64,000 nucleotides of DNA from Porodaedalea pini (taxonomy: Eukaryota; Basidiomycota; Agaricomycetes; Hymenochaetales; Hymenochaetaceae): the NCBI GenBank assembly GCA_002794775.1, contig NBAY01000001.1, positions 1,302,001-1,366,000 on the forward strand, in the 5' to 3' direction. Below the pieces are notes generated by a model, which was not told where the DNA came from, ran no database searches, and was given only the letters and a program-made list of their open reading frames with translations. Shown one piece after another: positions 24,836 to 37,901 of this stretch. The position numbers and the translations under genes are program-made. Numbering within the stretch: position 1 is the first letter of the stretch; each line of letters starts with the position of its first letter.

Positions 24836-27137
24836 CTAATAACTCCCCGGCGCAAAGTCATCCCACAGTGCGTCCTCGCACCCGAGCGCCTCAAGCCACT
24901 CTTCCGCATGCAGCTGCACGCGGCGCTCAGGCCACTCGTCCAGCCCATCGAGGTGCCCGTCTGGGCTCCGACGCACCGTGTAAAACCGGTCCGATATGTT
25001 TACAAGCCGCAACCCGCGCGGGAGCACTGTGTCGACGAAGTGCGCCTCGTCGCGCACCTCTGTGCCTAACAGCGCCAGGTACCGTAGGTTTGGCGGCAGA
25101 CCGGGGCGCATCGTCTATAGAGCGGATGAAAGGCGGGTAAGAAAGAGAAGAAAATTAGATAAAAATGAGGAGAAGCGGGAGGAAGACGTACGATGAGGAA
25201 CTGTTCGCAGTTGCGGCGCGGTACGCCGTTGAGCAAGAGCGCAAGAAGACCGCGTGGGATGATCCACGAGAACAGGCCAGGGCTCGCATCCTTCGTGATC
25301 GTAATCGCCAGCTGGCGAAGCTTGTTCAAGCCCGGCAGCACACCAAGTACGCTCGCATCATATCCAAAGCTCTTCTGGTTCGACTCGCCCGCAACGTCCA
25401 GCTCCAGCTTCTCCAGGTCCGGATGCGCTCGCAAGAACTCCGCAATCGCAGGGAAGAGCCCCACATCCGTCGCCTTCGGGCCGAGGTGGTCGAGCGCGCG
25501 GAAGCCGAAGTAGCGGAGCCGCGGCAGCGCAGCGGGGTACTTCTCGAACTGCTCCGACACGCCCGTGAGGAGCACGCAGTTCAGGCGCAGGCTCACGAGC
25601 TGGTGACCCAACGCGAAGATCTGTGCGAGCGTGTCCGCGCCGGCGGGCACAGTCCCGACGAATTCGAGGTGCGTGAGGTTTCCGAACGCGACGGCCGGCG
25701 GCGGTGGGAAGGCGGCATAGTATGCGCACAGGCACAGCTTCCTCAGCGTGCTCCGGTTCTGCGCGAGGAACGTCCCAAGGGAGTGGCTTGTGTGGTCGCG
25801 CACACATTTGAACTGCGTGAGGTGCGTGAGATGCGGCAGGACGGGCTCTGAATCATGCTCAGGCTCAATGACGAGCGATTCGAGACGTGGGTGCGTTGTG
25901 CTAAGCACATCCGCCAACTGGTTCCATACATCGTTCGACCCGGAAAAAATAACTTCCTTGAGGTTGGCCAGTTTCGGCAGCGCGGTCGCAAGCATATTCG
26001 TGCGGAACGCCATATGCTGGCTGCGGTCCGTCCTCTCGGCAGAGATACGCACGGTCTTGATGAGCTTCGCGAACGATGGGTCTAGCACGATGCGTGCGAC
26101 GATGTCGGCCGTGCGCTGTGCGAGCTGCTTCTCGAGACGGTAGCCTGGCCGGTCCGGATGGTCCTGGTCGCCATCGCCCCAGTTCTTGTCCTCGCCTGCA
26201 AGCCTGCAGACGCCAATGTGGAGGTCGACAGTCTGAAAGACGAGTTCGAAGGCGATGCGCGAGAGGACATGCGGGATCCGCATGAGCGTTTTTAGATCAC
26301 GTCGAGGTAGGAAGGAGGCAATTTGTCGCCAGAGCTCGGGTGACAGCCGTCGCGAGGCGCTCTCGATGCTCCATAGCCGGGACTGTAACGCATTGTCAGC
26401 AAAAGACCCTTGTGCTCAAACAGCGGACAGAGTGCTCTAGTAAGATCAGAGAAGCAGGGAGACCGATTCAATGAGCCATGACGAAACAGTCCGCCCTCCG
26501 GTCATCGTAGAAAATAATACCATATTCGAACTCTCCGTTCTGTCCGCCATTCCCTCGAAATGCGAACACTCACATCTTTGCTTGTCGTAGTGTTATTGGA
26601 AGGGATAGAAAGCAGCGAGTTTGCGACAGCATGGTCGGGGACGAGTTCAAGAACCTTATACAAGTCTAGCGCCGGCGATCAGCACTCTGGACCAGCAAAC
26701 TCAACCCGTGACCACGACCTAGGACTCACCCTGTCTCGCCTTGGCGATTTCGCCCGCCGCCATGCGCGCACGCCCACGGAGGAGGAGCGCCTGTACGCGC
26801 TGGGGCGTGCCGAGCTTGGCCGCCTGCAGACAGCTCATCACGCCGTTCTCGACGATGTGGTGAGAGAACGGGCTGCGAGGAGGGAGGAGGCATTTGTCAA
26901 CGCGCGTCGCTGAGAGGCAGGGATGAGAACGCACTTTGCGAGCTTGAGGAGGTTCATGGCGTGGATGAGGACCTCTGCCTTCTGCTCGTTGGAGAGCCGC
27001 TCGGTGACATCGCGGATGCTGGCGTCGAGTATGCGTGGGTTGACGACGTCCTGGGGTGCGGCCGCGACGACGGCGGTGCGGGCGAAGTGTCGCGAGGGTT
27101 CGTGGTGGGGATGGGAGTGGGGGTGCTGGTGGGACAT
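24836..27137 (-). CDS. F-box/LRR-type protein with N-terminal helical (TPR-like) region
   Basis: Probable substrate receptor of an SCF ubiquitin ligase. Five exons fit. The N-terminal exon MSHQHPHSHPHHEPSRHFAR (start 27,137) leads into a helical region, ILDASIRDVTERLSNEQKAE, joined to VMSCLQAAKLGTPQRVQALL and ARQDLYKVLELVPDHAVANS, resembling a TPR pair. An intron at about 26,408-26,571 then joins the F-box SPELWRQIASFLPRRDLKTL (about 26,290-26,350). The rest is leucine-rich repeats (for example LANLKEVIFSGSNDVWNQL, LTHLEFVGTVPAG). A last intron near 25,110-25,190 leads to the C-terminal NLRYLALLGTEV and the stop at 24,836. F-box plus LRR is a common fungal layout. The N-terminal join is my splice prediction and could instead mark two genes. 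Confidence 0.75.
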
Positions 27138-28807
27138 GCTGGAGGAGGGGACAGGGGACGAGGAGGGAAACGAAGGGGCGGTTGACTCCCGAGCTCAGCT
27201 GCCAATAATCCGGTTGAGCCAAATGATATCTGCACGCTGATTGGCTGGCTGCGGAGCCCGACCACTTACGTTGCTGCTTACAACGATCTCCCTCTTCGCG
27301 ACACTCTCCGACTGCAAAAAAAAGAAAAGGGAGAAGAAATCAAAGTGCACCCTCCGCTCTCGTATATATACCCGTCCCATTAATACTCACCTTATTCTTT
27401 TCCGTGTTTGCAGGAACGCGAATCCAGTTCAGGCGTAGCCGGACAGCCCGGCAAACGCGGTGTGAACATCCGTTGTATTCTCGTTCTCAGCCATATATTC
27501 ATCCCTTCTCAATCGATAGAGTGCCCGTCGTAAAGTTCACTTCCTCTCGCCGTCCCTCTTCGCATTGGATCAACGCTCTCCGCCATCCATTCCCGACCCG
27601 GGCATGCGCTAGCCATATAAGGCGAAAACAACCTTGGCTTCCTCGCGCTATCGCAATACGTCCAGAACAAAACAAACAAAGTGACCAGTCGCATATTAAA
27701 ATATAAATTCACGAAATGCACGCGTCATCGGCATGTGCTGCGTGATTGCGATTACGACCGTGCCTCCCCAGAACGTGCCTCCTCTTCGACTCTTCACTCC
27801 CGAGCGGAAATGAGGGGTATCTCCGTACAACCTTGAATCTTCGCTGCACTCCCCAGCTATCGCTTACTCTGCGGGGCCTTCTGGAGTTCGAGGGCCTTTT
27901 CGAAGTATGCTTAGGATCGGACAGCGGAAGGGAGGGGTCTCTATCAGGTGTTAATAAGTATTTCCGGCATTCTCTTCTGGAAGTGAAACTCCTTATAGGC
28001 TATCGACGGAACTTACTACAATCTCTCGAGCATAGGGGGGGTCCAGCCTTGAGCCTACCGTGCCTTCCAAACGGGCACTTCACATTCGGTCCCACTAATT
28101 CCATTATATTTATACACCCCCTTTCTTCTGTATCCACTTATGTATCCAGCCCTTACAATGTCCCCCGCACTCCGATCCGTTCCGTTCACAGCATGCGCTC
28201 AGCTTCCACGATGATCGGTCTTCGTGAAGGTCGGCTTCTGTCCGTTGTACGCGATAGAACCAGCACGACCGGGACCGACCGACTGACTTCGAACTCGCCA
28301 AACATTCCATCATGAATCCACAGCTCCCAGTGGGTTTGGATTGTAGTTTGGACGTTAGGATCCCCGCACTAAGAGCGGGACTCGGTCACAAGCCAAAGTA
28401 ATTCGTCTTGTAATCAAGTGCTACAGGGCGCCTGACTATCAATCACTGCATCCCATGCTATTTCGATATTAATCAAAAACCGCAACGATATATGAAAAGA
28501 CATAGTTACTTCGGAAGCACAGTATGATCTGCGAGAATCTGAATTCAGAGGTCCATAATCCGATTCGTTGTTGCCCAGTACCCCCTATACACAACGCCAA
28601 CGTTTCTCCGACTATCAGTAGTAGTAGTAGTAGTAGTATATTCATCAGCACCCGTGACAGGACAGCGACGCGGAAATAGAGGCGGATAGCAGCAACGCTG
28701 TCACCATAAGAACATAGATTTCCCGCGCCTTTCGCAACTTTCACAGTCTCGTCGAGGAAGAAACGTTTAGTATCAGCACTTAAAACTAGACATACGGCAA
28801 GCCAGTG
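27138..28807. other. Intergenic, no gene recognised
   Basis: Holds the upstream region of the F-box gene (a TATATATA at about 27,362-27,370) and an AGT trinucleotide repeat at about 28,617-28,640. The frame at 27,746-28,315 has no domain. Confidence 0.5.
28617..28640. repeat. (AGT)n microsatellite
   Basis: About seven AGT units in the intergenic region downstream of TDP1. Confidence 0.85.
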
Positions 28808-31794
28808 TCACTGGCGGATCGCTAGGCCCTCTCGCATCTCATCCTGTATCTGATTTGTCAAAGGGAAGGAAATGTAGTCAGAAAAAAATCAAAGACAAAA
28901 AAAAGAGCGAAGATTAATGAGGGAAGAATTGAGAAAAGAATGTGAAGAAAGAATATGAAGAAAAAGAGGGGGAGAGAGAGTAGAACGTACCCACGCCCGA
29001 TCGGCGCCCTCCACATACTTCCGCGCCGGCCGTTTCCAGCATGCGACGGCCTCGACCTCCGCATACGTCCGTAGCGGGACGACGATGCCTAGTTCGTAGT
29101 TCATTATCTGTATCCCGAGTAATCAAAATCAATCGTCTGTCAGGCAGGCTATCGTGCGAAACAGGAATGCAACGGAGCCGAGGAAAGGGGTGGATTGAAT
29201 TGATTGAAAGAAAAGAAAAAATTGTATAGACAGCGGGAGATGGTAATGAAAGAAAACGCACGTTAAGCGATGGACTCTCCGTCGAGCCAGATAGTGTACC
29301 CCACGCCGACGGCGTAAAGTTATGTGAGCCGACGTACGCCCAGCCCACCAACTTCTCCTGCTCCTTCTCCCTCTCTTTCGGCTCGACAGCAAGATCGTCC
29401 TCACCAGCAGTGTGCTCCTCTCCCCCTTCATGCGCGTCTCTCCGCCCGCCAATCGCCGTCACCCTGTCCCTGAACGTGCCGACGATCATCTATGCGCGTA
29501 TCCGTCCAATGGCATTGCCGTCGATTTCATCACGTTTGGTAAGAATTACGTTTGATTCCGTTCAATTGGTGTGATTGAATAGAGTCGCCGATAGGTGAAT
29601 AGCGTTTCGAGTTTATCGACAGAGTTAGGTCAGTCAGCAGGATGAACTTCAGCAGCAGAAAAAAGTAAGGTCGCAGATCGCGAACGCAAACGGCAACACA
29701 AAGTAGTTATACGTACCTTGGAATGCATGAGCACACGTCCGCGCTTGCTATTCGAGTCGTGGAACAGTCCCCGAGGGAAGTTCTTCGCCTCCCACTGCGC
29801 CTTCTTGCAGAACATTGTCCCTCCGCCCTGCAAGTATCCATACGGTTAGCCAGTCCCTTTTTTCTTAACTCAGGGTCGGAACAGGACGCCACAATTTAAG
29901 GCTCGAAAGAGAAGTTTCAGAGAACGTAAAAGAACTTCGCCTGAACCACATAAAAAAGGGAGCAAAAAAGCGCACCGGCATACCGAGCACGCTATCCTTG
30001 ACGGTCTGCAGGGAAGGGAAGAGTATCTTGACGGGTGGCCAAGGCTGCTTCGCGCGCTGGCTCCTTGGCTTATCGAGCCACGTCTTGGCGCTTTCGCCCC
30101 TCGCAGAGCAGTAGAATTCGTTCATCCACTGTGTCGAGTACGTTCCAATACTTGATCCCTTTTACCAAAAATAACTCAACGGATGAACGGTGATGGGAAC
30201 AGCCTGAGAGCATACCTGACACTCAAGCACGAGCTCCTTTCCCCTCGGTGGCCGCGCACCGAGCTCCTGGATGGCCTTCATGAGGGCGGGATGTCCTGTC
30301 CGCACGACCTGATCCCAGCCCTCATGCCTTCCTGCTAGAGACGCAACAAGCTTGGCTTTCACCTTCGACCAGTCCCACCGCATACGTAGCTCTGAGAGAG
30401 CCTCGATCGGTAAATCAAGAAGCTTGAAAATTCCTCAGTTTCTAGGCTGGACCGAAGTACAAACTGCGCTGAACTCACATTGTCATCGAGGAACTTTGTT
30501 AGTGCAGCGGGAACATTCAGGGAGTACAGGACGCGTTGCAGAGTACCAGGGAAGTCGGACGCCTTTGGGTCATGTCGGATCGTGGTCTGCCGCATCGGGA
30601 TATCTTGCACCCAAGCAGTCTTCAAGGCTATCAGCGGAGAGGAACGAAGAAAGTAAATAGCGCGGAACGAACATTCTCAATATCTCTCCAGTCATAGTCG
30701 ACAAAGTTTGCCGTCGGGACTACAACACGTAGCCGACCATCTTTGTAAAAAATCTGGAGTCTTCTGTCAATAGTATCAACGGCCATGTAGGATGACTTAC
30801 CAGCATGATCTGGCCGAGGTGTCAATCAGCAGTTCTCAAATCATAGAGGAAAGACCTGTAAGTTGACCTTTATATGCATGCACCCGCGACCGTTCCTGAT
30901 GAACGGCATGGACATGAGGACGTTCGGTGCAAGTTCCTTGAGTGCAGAGTTTCCGTCCTCGCCAGGCTGATTGACGATTACTATTGGCGTTTTCGGATCG
31001 AAGAAATCATACAGCCAATCGACCGAGTTTGCATACGACGAGAGTATGGCCAGCGAGATATCGGACTTCTGTTAGATAGAGAAGAACGTAAGTGCGAGAA
31101 TAGCATTACAGCGATGTCAATCCATACAGGACCAAGGATTTCCGACAGCCGGAAGGTAGGTCGATCATCTTTATCGCGGTCCACGAGCCTATTAGCTATC
31201 TGTCGCAACTCTCCATCCCAGAAAAGAGCATTCGCCTTTCCGCCACTCGTACTTGCGGATGATTTGCCATTCCTCTTCTCGTTTAACACATGATCACTGG
31301 CTTGAGCTTTCTGGAAAGCAATGATGGTGCGGCCCTCCGACTGAGATGGCTGCGGTGAGGTTCGCTGTCGTTTCGTAGGAGGCGCACCAGAGCTCGTAAC
31401 ACCAGACCCATTGATCTCTTCTCCACGAAGCCGCTTTTGTCTCTCCAGCCTTTCCTTTTCCATCCTTGCTCGCTCACTCAGAAATGCTGGTTTTGAAGTG
31501 GACAGTTCTTGCTGAACCTCAGGCTGAGCCTTCTTCGACACGCTTGACGCGTCATCCTTCTGAGATTCTCGAGTCCGCGAGCTCGTGGATTTCGAAGCCT
31601 CGATTGCAGCTTGCAGATCACGTTGGAATTGTGCTTCCTCGTCGTCGTCTTCACTGCCCGGCGTGACCTGCCGGCGTGGAGGCGGATTCTTAGACTCTTC
31701 CAAACTAAGCGCGATTGCTCTACATCAAGCCGTTAGAGTTTCTCTCTGAGTCTTTGAGTTCAACCGACCTTTTAAGATCTTCGTCTTCGTCCAT
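28808..31794 (-). CDS. TDP1: Tyrosyl-DNA phosphodiesterase 1
   Basis: Nuclear DNA-repair phosphodiesterase that removes topoisomerase I peptide and other adducts from DNA 3' ends. It is a phospholipase D-superfamily member with two HKD half-sites. About ten exons on the minus strand. The N-terminus starts MDEDEDLK (ATG 31,792-31,794), with acidic and basic disordered stretches and a probable nuclear signal (PPTKRQRT). The catalytic half-site 1 is CMHIKVNL (about 30,870-30,895). The second half-site is MHSKMIVGTF (about 29,470-29,730, split by an intron), and the conserved Asn follows in YVGSHNFTPSAW (about 29,300-29,335). Other conserved blocks are FVDYDWRDIENTAWVQD and KILFPSLQTVKDSVLG. The last exon encodes IQDEMREGLAIRQ, ending at TGA 28,808-28,810. 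Length is about 650 residues, within the family range. Confidence 0.92.
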
Positions 31795-31993
31795 GGCGGT
31801 ATTGGTTTACAACGAAGTGTGGTCTTGTGCAGCGCCGGTTAGAGTTTGCGTCCCGTGACGCGTGTTGTCACGCGTCGAAAGCGCGTCGGGATCACATCGC
31901 GCTCACTGAGTCACTCATTCCCAGATCACCATCATTTACCTCTGTATTTTTTTTCTACCTTCTGTGTCTGTATCAACATCGTACTTTATTGAA
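31795..31993. promoter_or_regulatory. Shared bidirectional promoter of TDP1 and the DUF4238 gene
   Basis: Only 199 bases separate the two divergent start codons, so the regulatory sequence must be shared or closely packed. It contains a pyrimidine-rich tract on the plus side (about 31,938-31,965). Confidence 0.6.
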
Positions 31994-33380
31994 ATGGGTT
32001 CAAAGAAACGATCTAATAAACACAAGACACCCAGAAAGGCCCAAGCTGATGGAGATGGCACTGTCAGTAACACACGCGTCCGCGAATCTAGAGATCAATA
32101 CCAGCACACAATCCCAAGGTTCATTTTAAGACGCTTTCAAAGTGGTCCGAGGAAGTACGTGCCCTCGTATATGATAATCTCCAATCCTGTCTCATCTTGA
32201 CCTCTGGACGGGCAGGTCGAAGGCGGAACGCGTGAGAGAGTTTCAGCGCACTGGAGTTGATCCCGACGAAATCTTGTACTACGACCTGGAGACGAAGGTC
32301 CTCGAATCCCGATCCATCGGTACAGTCTTTGGCGTCAAGAATATGTACAGAGACGTGCGCAACACCGACGACGTGGATGAGCTCGAGAAGAAGCTCTCGC
32401 ACTTGGAAAACACTGCTGCCGCCTCGATCGAGCAGCTCCACAAGGATCTATCGAAAGGACAGTCCACCCTCTCAAGGAAAGAGATAGACAGCTTGAGAAA
32501 ATTTCTATTCCTCATGCATTACCGAGGACAGGCCCTCTCACTCTCCTACTTCGATCCAACACAGAACGACGGTGCCGGCAGCTGGATTGAGCGGATCCAG
32601 GAGCAGTTCGGGCTGACGAGCAGTATGGAGGTTTGGCTACATTTCCTGCGCTATTACCTCGACACCCCGCATCATCAGATCATAGCTCATGCGCAGAAGG
32701 AGGTTGATAAGTTTGGGATGAATGGCATTAATAAAATGCTTCTTACTTCCAGACTTGATCCCTCCATGGAGCACCACGAATCCATCGCATACTACAACCA
32801 GGCTGAGCACTTTCATCTCTGTGTCTGGCAGGCTGCCGAAGGAGAAGAATTCGTCCTCGGGACGCAAGCCTTCGGTCTTTGGGAAGGAACCGTAGCTGGT
32901 GCTCCCCTCCTCCACAGGCTCTTCATCGTTAGCCCGCAGTTAGCAATCGTCCTAAGAGACAATGCCCTCCGAACCAAAATCCCAGAACTTTGGCCGCTCC
33001 TGAGAAGCGAGTTTCTCGAGATCGATCAAGAACCCCCGATCCCAAAATACGCTTCTGCCACAAGGTTCGAGACTATGGAGGATCTTGCGCTTCATAAGGC
33101 CTCCGCCGCAGCACAGCGAGATACGTTCACTCTGAAATTCACAAAACTCACGCCAACCCAGACTACAGCCGTCAATTTTGTGCTTCTCGAGAATGCCACA
33201 CCTACCAGTGCCTTCACGTTCGTGTCGAAAGCTCCCATGCTTAAGACTATACAGGCTTTCTGCCGATCACCTGAACTATATCGCATCCCTCGCAGAGCCG
33301 GCTACGCACCTCTCATCAAGCAACTCTCCGAGACGAACTCACAAATTCCGAACCCGGCGAGCGTTTCCAACGGTGCATAG
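31994..33380 (+). CDS. DUF4238-family protein
   Basis: Two exons. The first carries a basic N-terminus (MGSKKRSNKHKTPRKAQADG) and QHTIPRFILRRF, the usual opening of DUF4238. An intron at about 32,155-32,217 (GTACGT...GGGCAG) leads to the main exon. Its conserved blocks include ILYYDLETKVLESRSIGTVF, the aromatic stretch RKFLFLMHYRGQALSLSYF, and EEFVLGTQAFGLWEG. Family members are sporadic in fungi and bacteria and their biochemical role is unknown. The length is about 430 residues. The stop is TAG at 33,378-33,380. It has no signal peptide or membrane segment. Confidence 0.82.
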
Positions 33381-33794
33381 TGCCGTGTTGTATCCTGTAG
33401 AAGAGCAGCTTCGTATGCCGCATTAAAGAAGTCTCCCGACCGTACTCGCAAGCTCAAACCAGCATTTCGAAACGATTGATGGTATAATACTGGGAGTCGG
33501 CAGTCCAAGTGAGTCGCGTGCCTTCCCACGGCCGACGATTGCCGACTCCCAATAATACCGATCCCGGACAGAACCGTCTGATCATTCAGTTCCAACCAGC
33601 TAGCAAACTTAAGCCAAAGCCTGTAAATCAGACAATAGATAGTAGGAAAAAAGATGTATTTCTTTTGGTCTAAGTAATACAATATGCATGGAGGGAATGA
33701 AAGCGCTAGAAGAGAGTAAAGGAACAGCGATGTGTAGGAAAGCAATGAAATGCTTCTTTCATGAATTAGGGATCGCAGATGCGAACGAGAGGAC
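33381..33794. other. Convergent 3' region with inverted repeat
   Basis: Lies between the DUF4238 and aconitase stops. It contains the hairpin at 33,481-33,560 and AT-rich sequence; no gene. Confidence 0.6.
33481..33560. repeat. Inverted repeat between convergent genes
   Basis: Arms TGGGAGTCGGCA (33,491-33,502) and TGCCGACTCCCA (33,540-33,551) are perfectly complementary, with partial extension outward to GGTAT...ATACC. The loop is 37 bases. It could be a terminator-like hairpin or a small mobile-element relic. Confidence 0.75.
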
Positions 33795-36601
33795 TTAGTT
33801 GCCCTTCGCCTTCTTCGCCATCTACACAAGCCAAAATGAGCATGCATCCGCGACTAGCAATTAAACTTAAGAGGCACATACCAAGTTCAGCGCAGAGCCG
33901 GCCTTGAACCACTCAATCTGGCCCTCGTTAAACGAGTGCGCAAGCGCGATCTCCTCCGTCTTTCCATCCTTGTGCTTCAGCACGAGCGTGAGGTTCTTTC
34001 CCGGCGCGAAGCTCTCGAGGCCCTTGATGTCGACGCGGTCGTCCGGCTGCACGCGGTCATAGTCCGCCGGGTCGACGAACGTCAGCGCGAGCATGCCCTG
34101 CTTTTTCAAATTCGTCTCGTGGATACGGGCGAACGAGCGCGTGATAATCGCGAGGCCGCCGAGGTAGCGCGGCTCGAGCGCAGCGTGCTCACGAGACGAA
34201 CCCTCTCCGTAGTTGGAGTCGCCGACGACAACCCACTTGATGCCCTTGTTGCGGTACTCCGCAGCAACTTGCGGAACTCCACCGTACTCGCCAGTGAGCT
34301 GGTTCTTGACCTTGTTCGCCTCGCCGTTCTCGATGTTGATAGCGCCAATCAGACAATTTTGGGAGATGTTTTGGAGGTGGCCACGGTACTTGAGCCATGG
34401 ACCGCCAGCAGAAATGTGATCAGTCGCTTAAGAAAGATAATGTTCAGCATGTCTCTAACGTGTCCATTCAGCCATGGAAAACTTACTGCACTTGCCCTTA
34501 ACCTTGATCAGAATCGGAAGGTCAATCGGGGTCTTGCCATCCCAAGGCTCGAAGGGCGAGAGCTTCTGAAGACGGTCACTCTTCGGGTCAATAGCAACCT
34601 GCACGCTCGCAGGATCTGAAGGCGGAGCCTGGAAGGTGTCCTGGCCAGGGTCGTAGCCGCGCGGGGGAAGCTCGTTGCCAGTGGGCTGAGAGAACCTGAA
34701 GGGCTTGCCATCCGCACCGATCAGCGTGTCCGCGAGCGGGTTGAAGGTCAGGTCACCAGCGAAGACCATGGCGGTGACAATATCCGGGGAAGTGACGAAA
34801 GCATGGGTAGCGGGATTCGCATCGTTACGGCCAGTGAAGTTGCGGTTGTACGAGGTGATGACTGAAAAATAATTAAACATGAGGCTATAGGACTTTATGC
34901 ATAACAAAACTTACTCGAGTTCTTGGAACCCTTCGGGACGTCCTGGCGATCCCACTGACCAATGCACGGACCGCAAGCATTCGCGAGAACAATGCCACCA
35001 GCTTTCTCAAAGATCTCGATCTGGCCGTCACGCTCAATCGTCGCGCGGACCTGCTCAGAACCAGGGGTGATCGTAAACTTGCTCTTAACCTCAAGGCCAT
35101 GATCCGCAGCCTCCCTAGCAATCGACGCCGAGCGGGACATGTCCTCATATGAGGAGTTCGTGCACGAGCCAATAAGGCCGACCTTAAGCTCAGCAGGCCA
35201 GTCGTTCTTTTTCACCGCCTCCGCGAACTTCGAGATCGGGGTCGCAAGGTCGGGCGTGAACGGTCCGTTGATGTGCGGCTCGAGTTCCGAAAGGTTGATG
35301 TCGATGACCTGGTCGTATTCCGCATCCTTATCCGGTTGCAAGTTGTGCTCGAACGATTTCGCGTAGTCTGCAATATCGCCGCGCTTCGTCGCCTGGAGGT
35401 AATCGACCATGCGCTTGTTGAAGGGGAAGAGCGAAGTCGTTGCCCCAATTTCCGCACCCATGTTGCAAATTGTAGCCATACCAGTGCAAGAAAGAGACTC
35501 GACACCAGGGCCAGTGTACTCAACGATAGCGCCAGTACCGCCCTTAACCGTAAGAATGCCTGCAACCTTAAGGATAACATCTGATCGACAAACATGATAT
35601 CAGGCATCACCCTTGCTGGAATGAATAGTAAATCCTACCCTTAGGTGTAGTCCAGCCACCAATCTTGCCAGTGAGGTTAACGCCAATAACCTTCGGGCAC
35701 TTAAGTTCCCACGGTAAGTCTGCCATCACGTCAACCGCATCGGCACCTCCAACACCACAAGCAACCATTCCCAGACCGCCAGCGTTCGGGGTGTGAGAGT
35801 CCGTGCCAATCATTAGTCCGCCGGGGAAGGCATAGTTTTCGAGAATGATCTGGTGAATGATACCAGATCCAGGGCGCCAGAAACCAAGACCGTACTGGGA
35901 GGAAAGTCAGTAAGGTAATCGAACATTTGAGAAAGATCAGGCACCAACCTTCGCCGTCGCAGTAGCCAAAAAGTCGTAAACCTCCTTGTTGATGTCGATA
36001 GCGCGCTTCAAATCCGCACTGCCACCAACTTGGGCTTCGATAAGATGGTCACAGTGTACGGTAGAGGGAACGGCGACAGAGTCCATGCCGGAAGACATGA
36101 ACTGGAGAATGGCCATCTGAGAAGGAGAATTAAGACATCGAATCCTCTCTTATTAATGAAACGCGACTAACCTGCGCAGTTGCATCCTGGCAAGCTACAC
36201 GCTAAAGGTTGATAAGTTCAACGTACGTTCATCATTGCAAGTTGAGCAAACAATAGCTCACATCTGGCCTAAGCTTGAGGTAGCTCTTTCCTCGCGAAAT
36301 ATCCTGTTCATGAGGGTCATCAAGATGGCCGTAGAGAATCTTCTCCGACAACGTCAGAGGGCGGTTCAACCTGCGAAGAAGATTAGAGTCCTCTTCGCCA
36401 CATATCAGAAGAAGTGGCGTACCTTGAGCGCACGATAGCGAGGTTGTCCTCGATGCGCTGATAGTTAATGTAGTTGTTTGGCTCGAGCCTGCTCATGGGA
36501 ACCTTGGTGTCGCCAATGCGGGGGGCTGCTGTGGCCAGACCAGCGGCCAGGCGCTTGGCAGACTTGACCGCGCTAGCGGTCACGTTCGCGAGGTTGAGCA
36601 T
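33795..36601 (-). CDS. ACO1: Mitochondrial aconitase
   Basis: Interconverts citrate and isocitrate in the TCA cycle through a 4Fe-4S cluster. About eleven exons on the minus strand. The true ATG is at 36,599-36,601 ([18 protein letters not shown]), followed by a mitochondrial targeting region rich in Lys, Arg and Ala. Conserved blocks include [41 protein letters not shown], the cluster cysteines in [11 protein letters not shown] and [22 protein letters not shown], and the active-site serine in [13 protein letters not shown] short last exon encodes MAKKAKGN with the stop at 33,795-33,797. Length is about 780 residues, typical for the enzyme. It appears intact. Confidence 0.95.
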
Positions 36602-37773
36602 CGTCGACAACGGCGGGTACGACGAAGACGAACGACGACTCGGTCAGTGATGACGACGATGAAGGTTGACGTTGAGGAGAAAGTTACGTGCTTGCCTATT
36701 TTAACTGTTCGACCCTTTTGCCGGATTCGGCCGCCTTAACACCTCAATGGTGAAGACCAATCACCGCCCGTCTGTTACTCTCTCCGGTCATTCCGCATAT
36801 GCTTGTGTATCATATGCTTTCCTTTTCCCATTTTCTTTTCCAGTCGTTTATATTTACTAGCATAGATCGAAAGCTACTCTTCTAGCTGCAATTCCCAGTC
36901 GTTTGCCTTGCATTTTTTCGCACCGTTGGGCCAGGATGTGGACGCTCTCTTAAGCGCAGCCGAGGCGTCATCAATTGTCGGTCGTCCATTCGTTTCCGGT
37001 CTCCGATTTCCGGCTTATCTGTTTACTTGTGTAATCCAACTCCCGAGGGAAAGCGGGACGAATCATGTCCGTCCGCTAGCGCCATCCCGCCTTTTCCCGA
37101 TCGACCGTATATCCATGGAATGAGTCTTCCGTTCTGAGGTGCTCTTTACTTATGCCTGGAATTCACAATGCTTCAACTCTGTTCTGATCTAGGATTATTG
37201 ACTGTCTGATGAGGCGACGCGAGAAGCAGGCAGCTGCGCTGCTTACCACTCGTGCGCTTCAGCTCGAAGGCAGAGTACGTGTCATTAAATTCTTCCTGTC
37301 ACACATCACATCCATCCATCCATCCATCCATCCATCCAAATAGCCCAATTATGCTCTTACAGTAGTTTAAGCTTGAAAACTTATTTCCAATGCTTACTTT
37401 ACAGCCTTCTCAACCCTTCTTGTTGCTGATATTGACAAACAGCTCCTGAGAGACAACATGTAGTCTTATGTATTTTGGATATAATACATTGATAATGAGA
37501 GAATAGAGCTAGAGCACTGGTAGCTGCTTCTTGGCTATCTCAAGCTAGGAGCAACATGATAAGGAGTGAAAAGAGTGTGTTGATCCCTAATAGTTCACAG
37601 AAGCTTTAATTTGAAGGCCTGACTAACAAGAAATTATGATTTGCAAGTATGGGGGCATAGAGACTCACTTGTTTCCTCTAATGAATTTTCTAGCTACAGC
37701 AGGGGCCCAATGGTATTCAATACTTCTTCACAGGATAATTAGGTTACATGACCTTCTCAGATATCTAGCAACA
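36602..37773. other. Aconitase promoter and boundary of the transposon island
   Basis: No gene. From about 37,340 onward the sequence becomes AT-rich and CpG-poor, marking the edge of the repeat region. Confidence 0.55.
37307..37338. repeat. (CATC)n microsatellite
   Basis: About seven CATC units at the boundary between gene-rich and CpG-poor DNA. Confidence 0.85.
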
Positions 37774-37901
37774 TACAGTAGGCAAAAAAAGTATTGCAAC
37801 ACCTATAAAACATGTGTAACTCTGTCTGGCTTTTTTGTTTTTTGTTTACATGTATATGAAGCATCAGCCTACACTTAGTGCTGTATATACCACTTCAAAT
37901 A

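Noticed and set aside
25165..25851. 228-residue plus-strand frame
   Set aside because: Antisense shadow of the GC-rich F-box/LRR gene.
27746..28315. 189-residue open frame
   Set aside because: No domain, no splice pattern and unlike coding sequence of its neighbours.
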